DNA of 64,000 nt from Terriglobus roseus DSM 18391 (GTDB lineage Bacteria > Acidobacteriota > Terriglobia > Terriglobales > Acidobacteriaceae), in the NCBI RefSeq assembly GCF_000265425.1, contig NC_018014.1:3410001-3474000 (forward strand). The letters are read 5' to 3'. The notes below the pieces were generated by a model, which ran no database searches, was not told the origin of the DNA, and saw only the letters and a program-made list of their open reading frames with translations. Shown here piece by piece: positions 33,936 to 43,600 of the stretch (positions are counted from its first letter, which is position 1; each line of letters opens with the position of its first letter). The position numbers and the translations under genes were made by a program.

Positions 33936-34742
33936 TTGAAAAAGGAAGCATCCATCACGGTCCAGAACAATGTGCACGAGACGGGAGCGGGAGAGCCGAT
34001 CCTGTTTGCGCATGGGTATGGTTGCGACCAGCAGGTCTGGCGGTTCGTCACACCAGGGTTCTCGGACCACCGGACGATTCTCTTCGATCACGTCGGCGCC
34101 GGTGCATCCGATGCGGCAGCGTTCAATCGCTACAAGTACAGAAACCTTGACGGTTATGCCGATGACATTCTTACGCTGTGCGATGAACTGGAATTGGAAA
34201 AAGTCACGTTCGTGGGTCACTCCGTGAGTGCGATCGTCGGGATGCTTGCGGTGATCAAACGGCCTGAGATCTTCTCGCGACTGGTGATGGTTGCGCCGTC
34301 GCCCTGTTACATCAATCAGGCTGGTTACGTGGGTGGATTTACGCGGCCAGACATCGACGCGCTGCTGGAGCTGCTGGACACCAATCACCTTGGCTGGTCG
34401 GCGGCGATGGCACCCGTAATCATGGGCAACGCGGAACGGCCGGAGTTGAGCGACGAACTGGCTGGATCGTTCTGCCGGATGAATCCGACGATCGCACGGC
34501 ATTTCGCACGGGTAACTTTCCTATCCAACAATCTGGAAGACCTGCCGAAGGTTGCGATCCCAACGCTGATTCTGCAGTGCGCTGACGACTCCATCGCGCC
34601 TGCCACTGTAGGCGAATACATGCATGGCGTGATGCCGGAAAGCCAGCTTGTAATGATGCAGGCAACTGGTCACTGCCCTCACCTTAGCGCCCCAAGGGAG
34701 ACGATCGCCAAGATCCGATCCTTTCTGAATCAGGCTGTATGA
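33936..34742 (+). CDS. RsbQ-like alpha/beta hydrolase
   Basis: A 268-residue protein starting with TTG at 33936 after GAAGG. The catalytic triad is S96 in GHSVSAIVG, D217 or D218 in QCADDSIAP and H246 in TGHCPHLS, nearly the same numbering as Bacillus RsbQ. The GYGCDQQVWR segment forms the oxyanion region. RsbQ, and the related plant receptors D14 and KAI2, bind and hydrolyse small hydrophobic molecules and pass a signal to a partner. In Bacillus the partner is the PAS-phosphatase RsbP. Here the stop codon overlaps the start of a PAS-GGDEF-EAL gene (ATGA), so the two are made together. No signal peptide is present. Confidence 0.93.
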   Translation: MKKEASITVQNNVHETGAGEPILFAHGYGCDQQVWRFVTPGFSDHRTILFDHVGAGASDAAAFNRYKYRNLDGYADDILTLCDELELEKVTFVGHSVSAIVGMLAVIKRPEIFSRLVMVAPSPCYINQAGYVGGFTRPDIDALLELLDTNHLGWSAAMAPVIMGNAERPELSDELAGSFCRMNPTIARHFARVTFLSNNLEDLPKVAIPTLILQCADDSIAPATVGEYMHGVMPESQLVMMQATGHCPHLSAPRETIAKIRSFLNQAV

Positions 34743-37189
34743 GGGCCGTACCGAACGGTCTGACCCGCGAGGAAGCGGTTGCTCTCTATGAGGGTGCGCC
34801 CTGCGCTTACGTATCGACCGATCTGGACGGCAAACTACTTCGTGTGAACAACACCTTTGCCAAATGGCTGGGCCATAGCAAGGCAAGTCTGCTTTCGATG
34901 CGTCTGCAGGATGTGCTGACACCCGCCAGCAAGATTCTGTATGAGACGCACTACCGGCCGCTGCTGCAACTGCGGGGCGCGGTTAGCGATATCGCATTAG
35001 AGTTTGCGAGGTCCAGCGGAGATACGATGCCGGTCATCATGACGTCCGTGGTAAAGGACGCAATGCTGACGCAGGCCGCGCACGTGACGACCACATTTGT
35101 CGACATTACCGAGCGAAAGCACTATGAACGCGAGACGCTGGAGCTAAAGCGCAAAGCGGACAGCCTGGCGGATGTGGTGCGTTTTTCTGACCAGGCGATT
35201 CTCACGACTTCGTTCGACCTGTCCGTTGAGACCTGGAATGCTGCGGCGATTGCCCTCTTCGGTGACAGGCTCGATTACGGTACGCACCTTGAAGCATTGA
35301 TGCCTGCAGAGAATGTGAAGCTCCTGCGGGCGGCCCTGGCTGCGTCTGCTCCCGTTACCTTCGAGATCACCGCCCCCCCAGACCAACTGTGGGAGGTGAA
35401 GGCCTATCCCGTGTCGGAGGGGCTTGCGGTTTTCTTTTCCGACATCACGAAGGAACGAACGTCGCAGCTGGAACTGCAACGAGCGAACGAACGATTCAGC
35501 CTGGCGACGATGGCGACGACAGAGGGCATATGGGATCTGGATTGCTGCAGCGGCAGCGTCTATTATTCAGGGCGTTTCCGTTCGATCCTGGGCCTGCCCG
35601 AAGAGGAGTTTACAGGCACCATGGCGGACTGGATGGAGCTTCTCCATCCGGCAGACGTGGAGCGCGCCCAGAACGCATGGCATGAGTTACAAGGGAACAA
35701 CACGGCCACACTTGAAATCGAACTCCGACACCGGCATGAGGATGGATCGTGGCGCTGGATCCTGTGCCGCAGTCTTTGCCAACGAGACGAAACCGGAAAG
35801 CCGACGCGGCTGACCGGGTCGATCAGCGATATCACCGCTCGGAAGATTGTGGATCCGTTGACGAATCTGCATAACCGTTTGTCGCTGCTGGAGCAGTTGC
35901 AGTGGCGGATCGAGCGTGAGGAACATCACGATCGCTGCTATGCCCTGCTGTTCATCGATCTGGATCTGTTCAAGCGCATCAACGATAGCCTGGGGCATCT
36001 GAAGGGCGACGCCCTACTGGTAGAGGTCGGCCGGCGACTTGAGGAGACGGTTCAGATGGTGCCGGGCAGCATTGTCTCGCGGCTGGGTGGCGACGAGTTT
36101 GTGGTGCTGCTGGGCGATGTGACACATGAAGAAGATGCGCTTACGTACGCGTCCATGCTGGAGTATCTGCTTGAGGTTCCGATCGACTGCCATGGACAGG
36201 AGGTCTTCATCTCGGCAAGCATCGGCGTTGCGGTTGGGCACCCGGGGTCCTATACGAAGGCGGAGCAGGTGCTGGAGGACGCCGATGTCGCGATGTATGC
36301 AGCGAAGGCCAACGGCAAGGCACAGTCTGCCACCTTTACGCAGAAGATGCGTGCGCGGGCGACAACACGACTGGCCGATGAGGCCGACCTGCGAACGGCT
36401 GTTGCGGAGCATCAGTTTGAGCTGTACTACCAGCCAAGCGTGGACCTGAAATCTGGAGCGATCCTGGGTTTCGAGGCGCTGACTCGGTGGAACCATCCCA
36501 CTCGGGGCCTTGTCTCACCGGCGTTTTTCATTCCGCTTGCGGAAGAGACGGGATTCGTCCTGCAGATGGGGCGGTGGGCGCTGGAGACAGCGATTCAGCA
36601 GTTGGCGGAGTGGCGACGTGACGGGTTGGTGCCGCCGACGGCGACGATGGCAGTAAATCTTTCGGCACGGCAGTTGAACGATTGCCATCTGGTCGGAAGT
36701 ATTTGCGGTTTGCTGAAGGCCGCCGGTCTACCGTCAGAGTGTCTGGTGCTCGAGGTTACGGAGAGCATGCTGATGGATAATGCCGAGGGTGCAGTGGCAG
36801 CGCTGCAGGCCATTGCGAAGGAAGGGATCCGCCTGTACATGGACGACTTCGGGACGGGGTATTCCTCACTAAGCTATCTGCACCGTTATCCGTTTCAATG
36901 TCTGAAGATCGATCGGTCGTTCATCGAACGCATGGATGATGATCCGCAGAGCATCAAACTCGTTTCGGCAATCATGGCACTGGGCACTACGCTTGGTATG
37001 TCGGTGATTGCAGAGGGTATTGAGACGGAAGCGCAGCGCGGTCACCTGGTCCATATGGGATGCGAGCAGGCACAGGGCTTCCTGTTCTCGCCTGCGGTGC
37101 AGGCCCATGCGATTGTAAGAATGGTTTCGCAGGGTCCCTTCCCTTTTCCAGCGGACCGATCTGCTCTTGCACTGCCCGCCGTCGACTGA
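34739..37189 (+). CDS. PAS-domain GGDEF-EAL protein (c-di-GMP turnover), partner of RsbQ-like hydrolase
   Basis: An 816-residue cytoplasmic protein. PAS-1 (about 5-120) is followed by a short coiled coil (ERETLELKRKADSL), a second degenerate PAS (about 140-235), and a PAS/PAC (about 245-375, ending GSISDITARK). The GGDEF domain has GGDEF at 450-454 but no RxxD inhibitory site before it. The EAL domain has EAL at 579-581 and intact DDFGTGYSSL, KIDRSFI and EGIET motifs. Both catalytic centres therefore look functional, and net output (c-di-GMP made or broken) cannot be predicted. Start ATG at 34739 overlaps the hydrolase stop. No membrane segment is seen. By analogy with RsbP, PAS-1 is the likely docking site for the hydrolase. 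Confidence 0.92.
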   Translation: MRAVPNGLTREEAVALYEGAPCAYVSTDLDGKLLRVNNTFAKWLGHSKASLLSMRLQDVLTPASKILYETHYRPLLQLRGAVSDIALEFARSSGDTMPVIMTSVVKDAMLTQAAHVTTTFVDITERKHYERETLELKRKADSLADVVRFSDQAILTTSFDLSVETWNAAAIALFGDRLDYGTHLEALMPAENVKLLRAALAASAPVTFEITAPPDQLWEVKAYPVSEGLAVFFSDITKERTSQLELQRANERFSLATMATTEGIWDLDCCSGSVYYSGRFRSILGLPEEEFTGTMADWMELLHPADVERAQNAWHELQGNNTATLEIELRHRHEDGSWRWILCRSLCQRDETGKPTRLTGSISDITARKIVDPLTNLHNRLSLLEQLQWRIEREEHHDRCYALLFIDLDLFKRINDSLGHLKGDALLVEVGRRLEETVQMVPGSIVSRLGGDEFVVLLGDVTHEEDALTYASMLEYLLEVPIDCHGQEVFISASIGVAVGHPGSYTKAEQVLEDADVAMYAAKANGKAQSATFTQKMRARATTRLADEADLRTAVAEHQFELYYQPSVDLKSGAILGFEALTRWNHPTRGLVSPAFFIPLAEETGFVLQMGRWALETAIQQLAEWRRDGLVPPTATMAVNLSARQLNDCHLVGSICGLLKAAGLPSECLVLEVTESMLMDNAEGAVAALQAIAKEGIRLYMDDFGTGYSSLSYLHRYPFQCLKIDRSFIERMDDDPQSIKLVSAIMALGTTLGMSVIAEGIETEAQRGHLVHMGCEQAQGFLFSPAVQAHAIVRMVSQGPFPFPADRSALALPAVD

Positions 37190-37299
37190 TCGCGCGCTGA
37201 GGTCACCTTTCAGAAAATGTCGTGTGCACTTTTCAATAATGTGCGCGCAGAGACCAATCTGTGGAGACGTTACCTCAGTCCGAAGCATCTGTAGTTTGA

Positions 37300-38673
37300 G
37301 TGAACAGGCGGCAGGCTCTTCGGACAATCGGCAAACTCTCAGCGTCTGCGGCGTTTGCCGGGCCGTTGCTGGATGCGTCCGGTGAAGGCAAGGCTGCCAA
37401 GGGGCCCAAGCTTCAGCCGGAGCGGCGCACCCCGACGGCGCATAATCCCGTCGCCAATCAGCCCACGAACTTTGATCCGGAGAGCACGCGGCTGCTGGAA
37501 GAGTTGCGGGAGCGTGCCTCTCACTTCTTTCTGGAGCAGGCCGATCCTTCAACCGGCCTCGTCTACGATCGCGCGCGTGCCGACGGCAGCGCAACGTTGC
37601 GAACGCAACCGCTGGCGTCGATCGCGGCGACGGGCTTCGGTCTGAGCGCATTATCAATCGCGATTTCCCACGGGTATCTGCCGGAGGATCAGTGCGCACA
37701 GCGGATTATGCTGACGCTGCAGGTTGCCGCGAACAAGATACCGCACAAAAATGGCTTCCTGCCGCACTATCTGAATGCACGCACGTTCGAGGTGCTCAGT
37801 CCGCAGGAGTTTTCCTCGATCGATACTTCGCTCTTCCTTGCGGGTGCGCTGCACGCCGCGCGTGGGATGAATTCGGCGCGCGCCGATGCTCTGGTGAAAA
37901 AGATTTATGACCGCGTGGATTGGCGATGGATGACCAATCACGAGGAGACGCTCACCATGGGCTGGGAACCCGGGCGGGGCTTCCAGACGGTGCGTTGGAA
38001 CTCCTATTCGGAATGCCTGCTGATGTATCTGCTGGCGATCGGTTCCTCAACACACCCCATTCCCGCGTCGAGCTGGGACGCGGTCACACGCAATACCTAT
38101 GACTTCGGCGGCATCCGGTTCATCTCGAGCTTTGGCGCGCTGTTCATCCATCAGTACCCGCACATCTGGCTCGATCTTCGTTCGACGCGCGACCACTACG
38201 CGAACTATTTTCAGAATTCGATTGCGGCGATGCGTGCCCATAAAACGTGGTGCATGCTACAGCACGGTCGATTTGACTGGGTGGATGAGCGGATTTGGGG
38301 ATTTTCCGCGTCGGACAATCCTCGCGGGTCTTACTCCGCGTGGGGTGCACCCCCCGTTGTGGGCGACTGGGATGGGACTTTGAGCCCGCATGCCGCGGCT
38401 GGCGGTTTGGTTCTTCTGCCTGAGGAGTGTATCGTCGCCCTCAAGACGTTTCGCACACTCTATCCCCGCTCCTGGGAGAGATACGGGTTTGTGAATGCGT
38501 TCAACCCCGGCAGCCCCGATGGTGGATGGTACGATCCCGACATTATCTCGATTGATCTTGGCCTTGGCATGTTGATGGTGGAGAACCTTCTCACCGGCAG
38601 TGTCTGGGCAGCTTGCCGGCAGATCCCCGAGCTGGCACGATCCATGAAAGCTGTCGGATTTATTCCGGCGTAA
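37300..38673 (+). CDS. Tat-exported glucoamylase-family glycoside hydrolase (GH144-like)
   Basis: A 457-residue protein starting with GTG at 37300. An in-frame stop directly precedes it and no good ribosome site is visible, so translation may be weak or use another signal. NRRQALRT with the following Ala-rich stretch resembles a Tat leader. Residues about 60-450 match the glucoamylase-like Pfam family (PF10091): WGFSASDNPRG, DGTLSPHAAAGGL, LLPEECIVALKTF and DPDIISIDLGLGMLMVENL. Several members are endo-beta-1,2-glucanases. The related domain also ends the cyclic glucan synthase two genes downstream, which supports a role on the same beta-1,2-glucan. It could process or recycle the exported polymer. 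Confidence 0.85.
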   Translation: MNRRQALRTIGKLSASAAFAGPLLDASGEGKAAKGPKLQPERRTPTAHNPVANQPTNFDPESTRLLEELRERASHFFLEQADPSTGLVYDRARADGSATLRTQPLASIAATGFGLSALSIAISHGYLPEDQCAQRIMLTLQVAANKIPHKNGFLPHYLNARTFEVLSPQEFSSIDTSLFLAGALHAARGMNSARADALVKKIYDRVDWRWMTNHEETLTMGWEPGRGFQTVRWNSYSECLLMYLLAIGSSTHPIPASSWDAVTRNTYDFGGIRFISSFGALFIHQYPHIWLDLRSTRDHYANYFQNSIAAMRAHKTWCMLQHGRFDWVDERIWGFSASDNPRGSYSAWGAPPVVGDWDGTLSPHAAAGGLVLLPEECIVALKTFRTLYPRSWERYGFVNAFNPGSPDGGWYDPDIISIDLGLGMLMVENLLTGSVWAACRQIPELARSMKAVGFIPA

Positions 38674-38782
38674 GGCTCACTGGTCGAGTCTGCGGGGATT
38701 GATTTCACTTCCCACGCGGTCAGTTGCGCAAAACCCGCATCCAACCTTTCAATCTCATCAACAGCGGAGTGCACTGGTCGCA

Positions 38783-40600
38783 ATGACAGAAGACACAGAC
38801 ACAGGGCAGCCTTGGCGCGAGCGCATTGTCGCGTTACGCAACGTCCCCCTTGTCCTTAAGATCCTTTGGGAATCAAGTCACACGGCGGTCATCTGGGGCG
38901 TACTGCTCCGCATCGTCGTTGCTGTGCTGCCCTTTGCTGCGGCAAAGATCGTGCAGTACATCATTAATGACATTGCCGAACGCGTACACGGCAAAGCTCT
39001 CGATCCCCTCTTCTGGTACTGGGTTGGCGGCGAAATCGGCCTGAACGTCGCCATCGGTCTGCTGATGCGGGCAATCGACTACAGCGACTCGATCCTGGCG
39101 AACAGCTATACGCACTACGCTTCCGTAAAGGTGATGGAACAGGCGGCCCGGCTTGACCTGACCACCTACGAGAACCCCGCCTTCTATGACAGGCTCGAAC
39201 GCGCACGCGTCCAAGCAACCGATCGACTCGTGATGATTCAGCAGATCGGACGGCTGATGCAGCAGTCCATCACGACGCTCGTCTTCTCGGTTGCGCTGAT
39301 GTTTGCCTCCCCGTGGCTGGTGCTGCTGATGCTCGTCGGCGTGCTGCCGTCCTTCCTGGGTGAGACGCACTTCGCCTTCCTCGGCTATGCGAAGAACTTC
39401 CGCCAGACACCGGCGAAGCGGCAGATGGATTATCTGCGAACCGTTGCAGGTAGCCGCGATGGTGCGAAGGAGATCAAGCTCTTCGGCCTGAGTGCCTACT
39501 TCACATCCCGCTTCCAGGCGCTGGCAAGCCAGATCTTCCGTGAAGACATGGCGCTGTCGCGCAAGAAGCTGATGCTGGGTGGCCTGCTCGGCATTATCAG
39601 CACCATGGGCTATTACAGCGCCTACCTGTTCGTCATCATGCGCACCATCCATGGCGACTACAGCATTGGTTACTTCACCTTCCTGACGGCCTCGATCCAG
39701 CAGGCTAACTCGAATCTGCAGCAGGTATTCTCCACTGCATCCGGTATCGCGGATCAGGCGCTCTTCCTGACGGATCTGATTGAGTTCTTCAAGATGGAGC
39801 CAACGGTCTTCTCGAAGCCGGACGGCCTGTCCGCGCCGCGGCCGATCCGTGAGGGCTTTGAGTTTCGCAATGTGTCCTTCACTTATCCGGGAACCAATCG
39901 CACGGTGTTGAAGAACTTCACGTTCACGCTGAAGCCTGGCGAGCGTGTTGCACTGATTGGTGAGAACGGGCAGGGCAAGACGACCATCGTCAAGCTGATC
40001 ACACGCCTCTATGACCCCACCGAAGGCCAGATCCTGCTGGATGGGAAGGACCTGCGTGAGTACCGTCTGGACGATCTGCACCGCGAGATCGGTGTGATCT
40101 TTCAGGACTTCATGCGTTACGAGATGACTGCGCGGGAGAACATCGCCGTCGGTCGCATCGATCATGAGAACCAGCAGGATGATATTGAAGATGCTGCTCA
40201 CCGGAGCCTGGCAGATACCGTAATTGCAAAGCTCGGAGGCGGTTACGACCAGATACTTGGGCGTCGTTTCGAGGGCGGTGTTGAGCTCTCAGGCGGTGAG
40301 TGGCAACGTGTCGCGCTTGCACGTGCCTACCTGCGCAATGCTCAGTTGCTGATCCTGGACGAGCCGACTGCCGCGCTGGACGCACGCAGCGAGCTTGAAG
40401 TCTTCGAACGCTTCGCTGAGTTAACGCAAGGCAAGATGGCACTACTGATTTCGCATCGCTTTTCGACGGTCCGTATGGCGGATCGCATTGTTGTCCTTGG
40501 TGGAGGACGCCTGATCGAGGAAGGCAGTCATGCCGAACTTATGAATCGGGCTGGAGTGTATGCCGAGATGTTCGAGCTGCAGGCAGCGAGTTATCGCTGA
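38783..40600 (+). CDS. ABC exporter, fused membrane and ATPase domains
   Basis: A 605-residue half-transporter. The ATG at 38783 begins a hydrophilic leader before the membrane domain. Upstream GTG/TTG extensions to 38699 have no support. About six transmembrane segments lie in residues 35-330. The nucleotide-binding domain has Walker A GENGQGKT at 393-400, the LSGGE signature at 502-506 and Walker B LLILDEPTAALD. It must act as a homodimer. The position between a glucanase-like hydrolase and a cyclic glucan synthase parallels NdvA/ChvA, exporters of cyclic beta-1,2-glucan. The membrane domain also resembles general lipid or peptide exporters, so specificity is inferred from the neighbours. 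Confidence 0.88.
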   Translation: MTEDTDTGQPWRERIVALRNVPLVLKILWESSHTAVIWGVLLRIVVAVLPFAAAKIVQYIINDIAERVHGKALDPLFWYWVGGEIGLNVAIGLLMRAIDYSDSILANSYTHYASVKVMEQAARLDLTTYENPAFYDRLERARVQATDRLVMIQQIGRLMQQSITTLVFSVALMFASPWLVLLMLVGVLPSFLGETHFAFLGYAKNFRQTPAKRQMDYLRTVAGSRDGAKEIKLFGLSAYFTSRFQALASQIFREDMALSRKKLMLGGLLGIISTMGYYSAYLFVIMRTIHGDYSIGYFTFLTASIQQANSNLQQVFSTASGIADQALFLTDLIEFFKMEPTVFSKPDGLSAPRPIREGFEFRNVSFTYPGTNRTVLKNFTFTLKPGERVALIGENGQGKTTIVKLITRLYDPTEGQILLDGKDLREYRLDDLHREIGVIFQDFMRYEMTARENIAVGRIDHENQQDDIEDAAHRSLADTVIAKLGGGYDQILGRRFEGGVELSGGEWQRVALARAYLRNAQLLILDEPTAALDARSELEVFERFAELTQGKMALLISHRFSTVRMADRIVVLGGGRLIEEGSHAELMNRAGVYAEMFELQAASYR

Positions 40601-40625
40601 CAACCATGGATCGAGAGAGATTGTG

Positions 40626-43600
40626 ATGCCGGAAGTGCAGGGCGAGGCCCCTTTTCATCAACCTGAGTTTATTGCCGAGACACATGAGACCGCCGGCATC
40701 CCGGAGGAGCCGAGCGTGTCGGAAGACGCGTTTCGCCTTACGGCCAGCGAGCTGGTCTCTGCGTGGCAGGGTGCGGGAAAGCTGGAGAAGACAGGTGCGG
40801 ACATCGGTCACCGCATGCAGAAGCTGCAGACGCGGCTGACCTCTCGTCTGGCAGAGTGCAAGAAGATCGCAACGCCGAATGTGTTGACGCCGCAGCTTGA
40901 GCTGCTGGAAAGCACGCGTATGCTGCAGAACGTGCTGGAAGGCGCGCGGGATGAAGAGAAGCCCTTCCGCCAGTTGACCGCAATGGACACGCGCGAGGGC
41001 GATCGTGTGCCACGCGTGATGCGCGTAACAGAAGAGTATCTCGACACGGCCGGTGGCATCTGGTCGATGGAATCTCTCGCAGTCTTTCTGCGCGCTGTGC
41101 AGGAGCGGGAAGCGTTGCACCTGAGTGAGATCCGCTCGCTCCCGGTCTTTCTCAAACTCGCGCAGCTTGAGTTCATTCTTGACCGGGCCGACGAGACGTT
41201 CGCCAAAGAAGTTCCGCCGATCGAAGCTTCCCCCTTCTCTGCCCCGCTGCATTCGCTTCGCAGGCTGAATCAGTTTGAATGGCCGGAAGCGCTCGAACAA
41301 TTTGTCGCCTTCTCCTCCGTACTAGCTGGTGATCCGGACGGCGTGTTTCCAAGAATGGAAGAGGAGACCCGCGGACGTTACATGACGCGCGTATCGCAGT
41401 TAGCCAAGCATTCACGCCTGTCTGAGTACGACGTCGCGCTGACCGCCATCGAGCTTTCAATCAAGGCGTACGAAGAATCAGGTGAGGATCCGCGGTTAGT
41501 CCGTAGACGGTCGCATGTTGGGTATTACCTCTTCGAAGAGGGCCTGCCCAATCTCTCCGCCAGGATCGGATACCACGCACCGTTGCGAGAACATCTGCGC
41601 CTTGGCATGAAGCGCTACGCCGACGATGTTTACATCGTGAGTATCTTCTTCCTCACAGCGCTCACTGTTGCGGCACTTACACTGCCGCTGGTCCCCCACC
41701 ATGCATTTCAGTGGACGATGACCGCGCTGTTTCTTGCGCTGCTGCCTGTGACGCAGGGCGCCATCGACATCGTCAACAACATCGTGACGTCGCTGCTGGA
41801 ACCGCAGCCGCTGCCGAAGCTGGACTACACCACTGGCATCCCGCAGTCTGAGAGCACCTTCGTAGTGGTACCGACGCTGCTGCTCAGTGAAGTGCAGGTG
41901 CTGGAACTGTTTGAGGAGCTTGAGGCACGATGGCTCGCAAACACCGATCCCCATCTGCACTTTGGCCTATTGACCGACCTGCCGGATTCAGTAACACGTC
42001 CTCTCTCGGAAGATAGAAACGATCTGGTCGATCTTGCGGTTCGATTGACCGATGAGTTGAACGCGAAGTACTCCCATGAGGGTGGTGGTGCGTTCCTGCT
42101 GCTGCATCGTCATCGCGTCTTCAACCAGCGCCAGGGCGCATGGATGGGTTGGGAGCGTAAGCGCGGCAAGCTGCTGGATCTGAACAAGCTGCTCTTCGGC
42201 GAGTTCGATAGTTTCCCTGTCAAGGCGGGGCCTACCCATCTGCTGCGCGAAATTCGTTACGTCATCACGCTGGATTCCGACACGCAGTTACCGAAGAACA
42301 CGGCCGCTCGCATGGTCGGCACGATGGCGCATCCCCTGAATCAGGGCATCGTCGATCCACAGCTACGCGTTGTGACGAAGGGTTACGGAATCCTTCAGCC
42401 TCGTGTTGCAGTCAGCGTCGCTTCGGCTTCGCGCTCACGGCTAGCGGCTATCTATTCCGGTGAGACTGGCTTCGATATCTATACGCGCGCTGTCAGTGAT
42501 GTGTACCAGGACTTGTTCGGCGAAGGTATCTTCACGGGTAAGGGCATCTACGAAGCAGGGATCCTGCACGAGGTGTTGAACAAGCGCTTTCCGCAGGATG
42601 TGTTGTTGTCCCACGACCTGATCGAAGGCGCCTACGCGCGAGCCGGTCTGGTCACGGATATTGAAGTTGTCGACGATTACCCGTCGCACTATTCCGCCTA
42701 CAACCGGCGAAAACACCGCTGGGTACGCGGCGATTGGCAGATTGCACGATGGCTGCGCAACCGTGTCCCGGATGAGTCGAACAGGCTGGGTGCGAATCCG
42801 ATCAGCCTCATCTCACAGTGGAAGATACTCGACAACCTGCGACGCAGCCTAGTGGAGCCAATCACATTCCTCCTGATCGTATGCGGTTGGCTTCTGCTGC
42901 CCGGCGGTCCGAAATATTGGACCATTGCGACGCTCGTATTGATCCTGTTCCCTGTCGTCGTGCAGTTAGTATTTAAGTTGCTGCGCGCTGCGGTGAATAC
43001 AAGCTGGGATGGGTGTGTCGATGCGGTAGAGACCTTCTATCGCTCGCTTGGATTTCAATTACTGAACCTCGCATTCCTCCCGCACCAGACGATGCTGTCC
43101 GTGGACGCCATCGTCCGATCGTTAGTGCGCACCATGGTCACCGGCAGAAAGCTGCTGGAGTGGGAGACCGCGGCACAGGCAGAGACGGTGCGGACACGCA
43201 GCGCCCTGGATGTTTACCTGCAAGCTTCACCGTTGCTTGCGTTCGCCATCGGCGGCTTGATTGCCCTGCGGGAGCCGGGCAATCTGCGTTGGACAGCACC
43301 CATCCTCTTCCTCTGGATCATCGCTCCATTCGTAACGGGATGGCTAAACTCGCCGCCGCGAAAGCTGGAAGGTCCGCTGGATGCCTCTGACCGGAGATTC
43401 GTGCAGAAGCATGCGCTCTTGATCTGGCGCTTCTTCGCGGAGTTCGGTGGTGAGGAAAACCATTGGCTGATTCCGGACAACGTGGAAGAGCAGAATCTTC
43501 ACCAGGTGCATACTCTCTCACCGACGAACCTGGGTATGTTACTCAATGCGCGACAGGCCGCGCTGACGCTGGGGTTCATCTCACTGCCGGAGTTCACGCG

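Noticed and set aside
38873..40201. A 442-codon minus-strand open frame opposite the ABC exporter
   Set aside because: The plus strand has complete Walker and signature motifs. The antisense frame has none.
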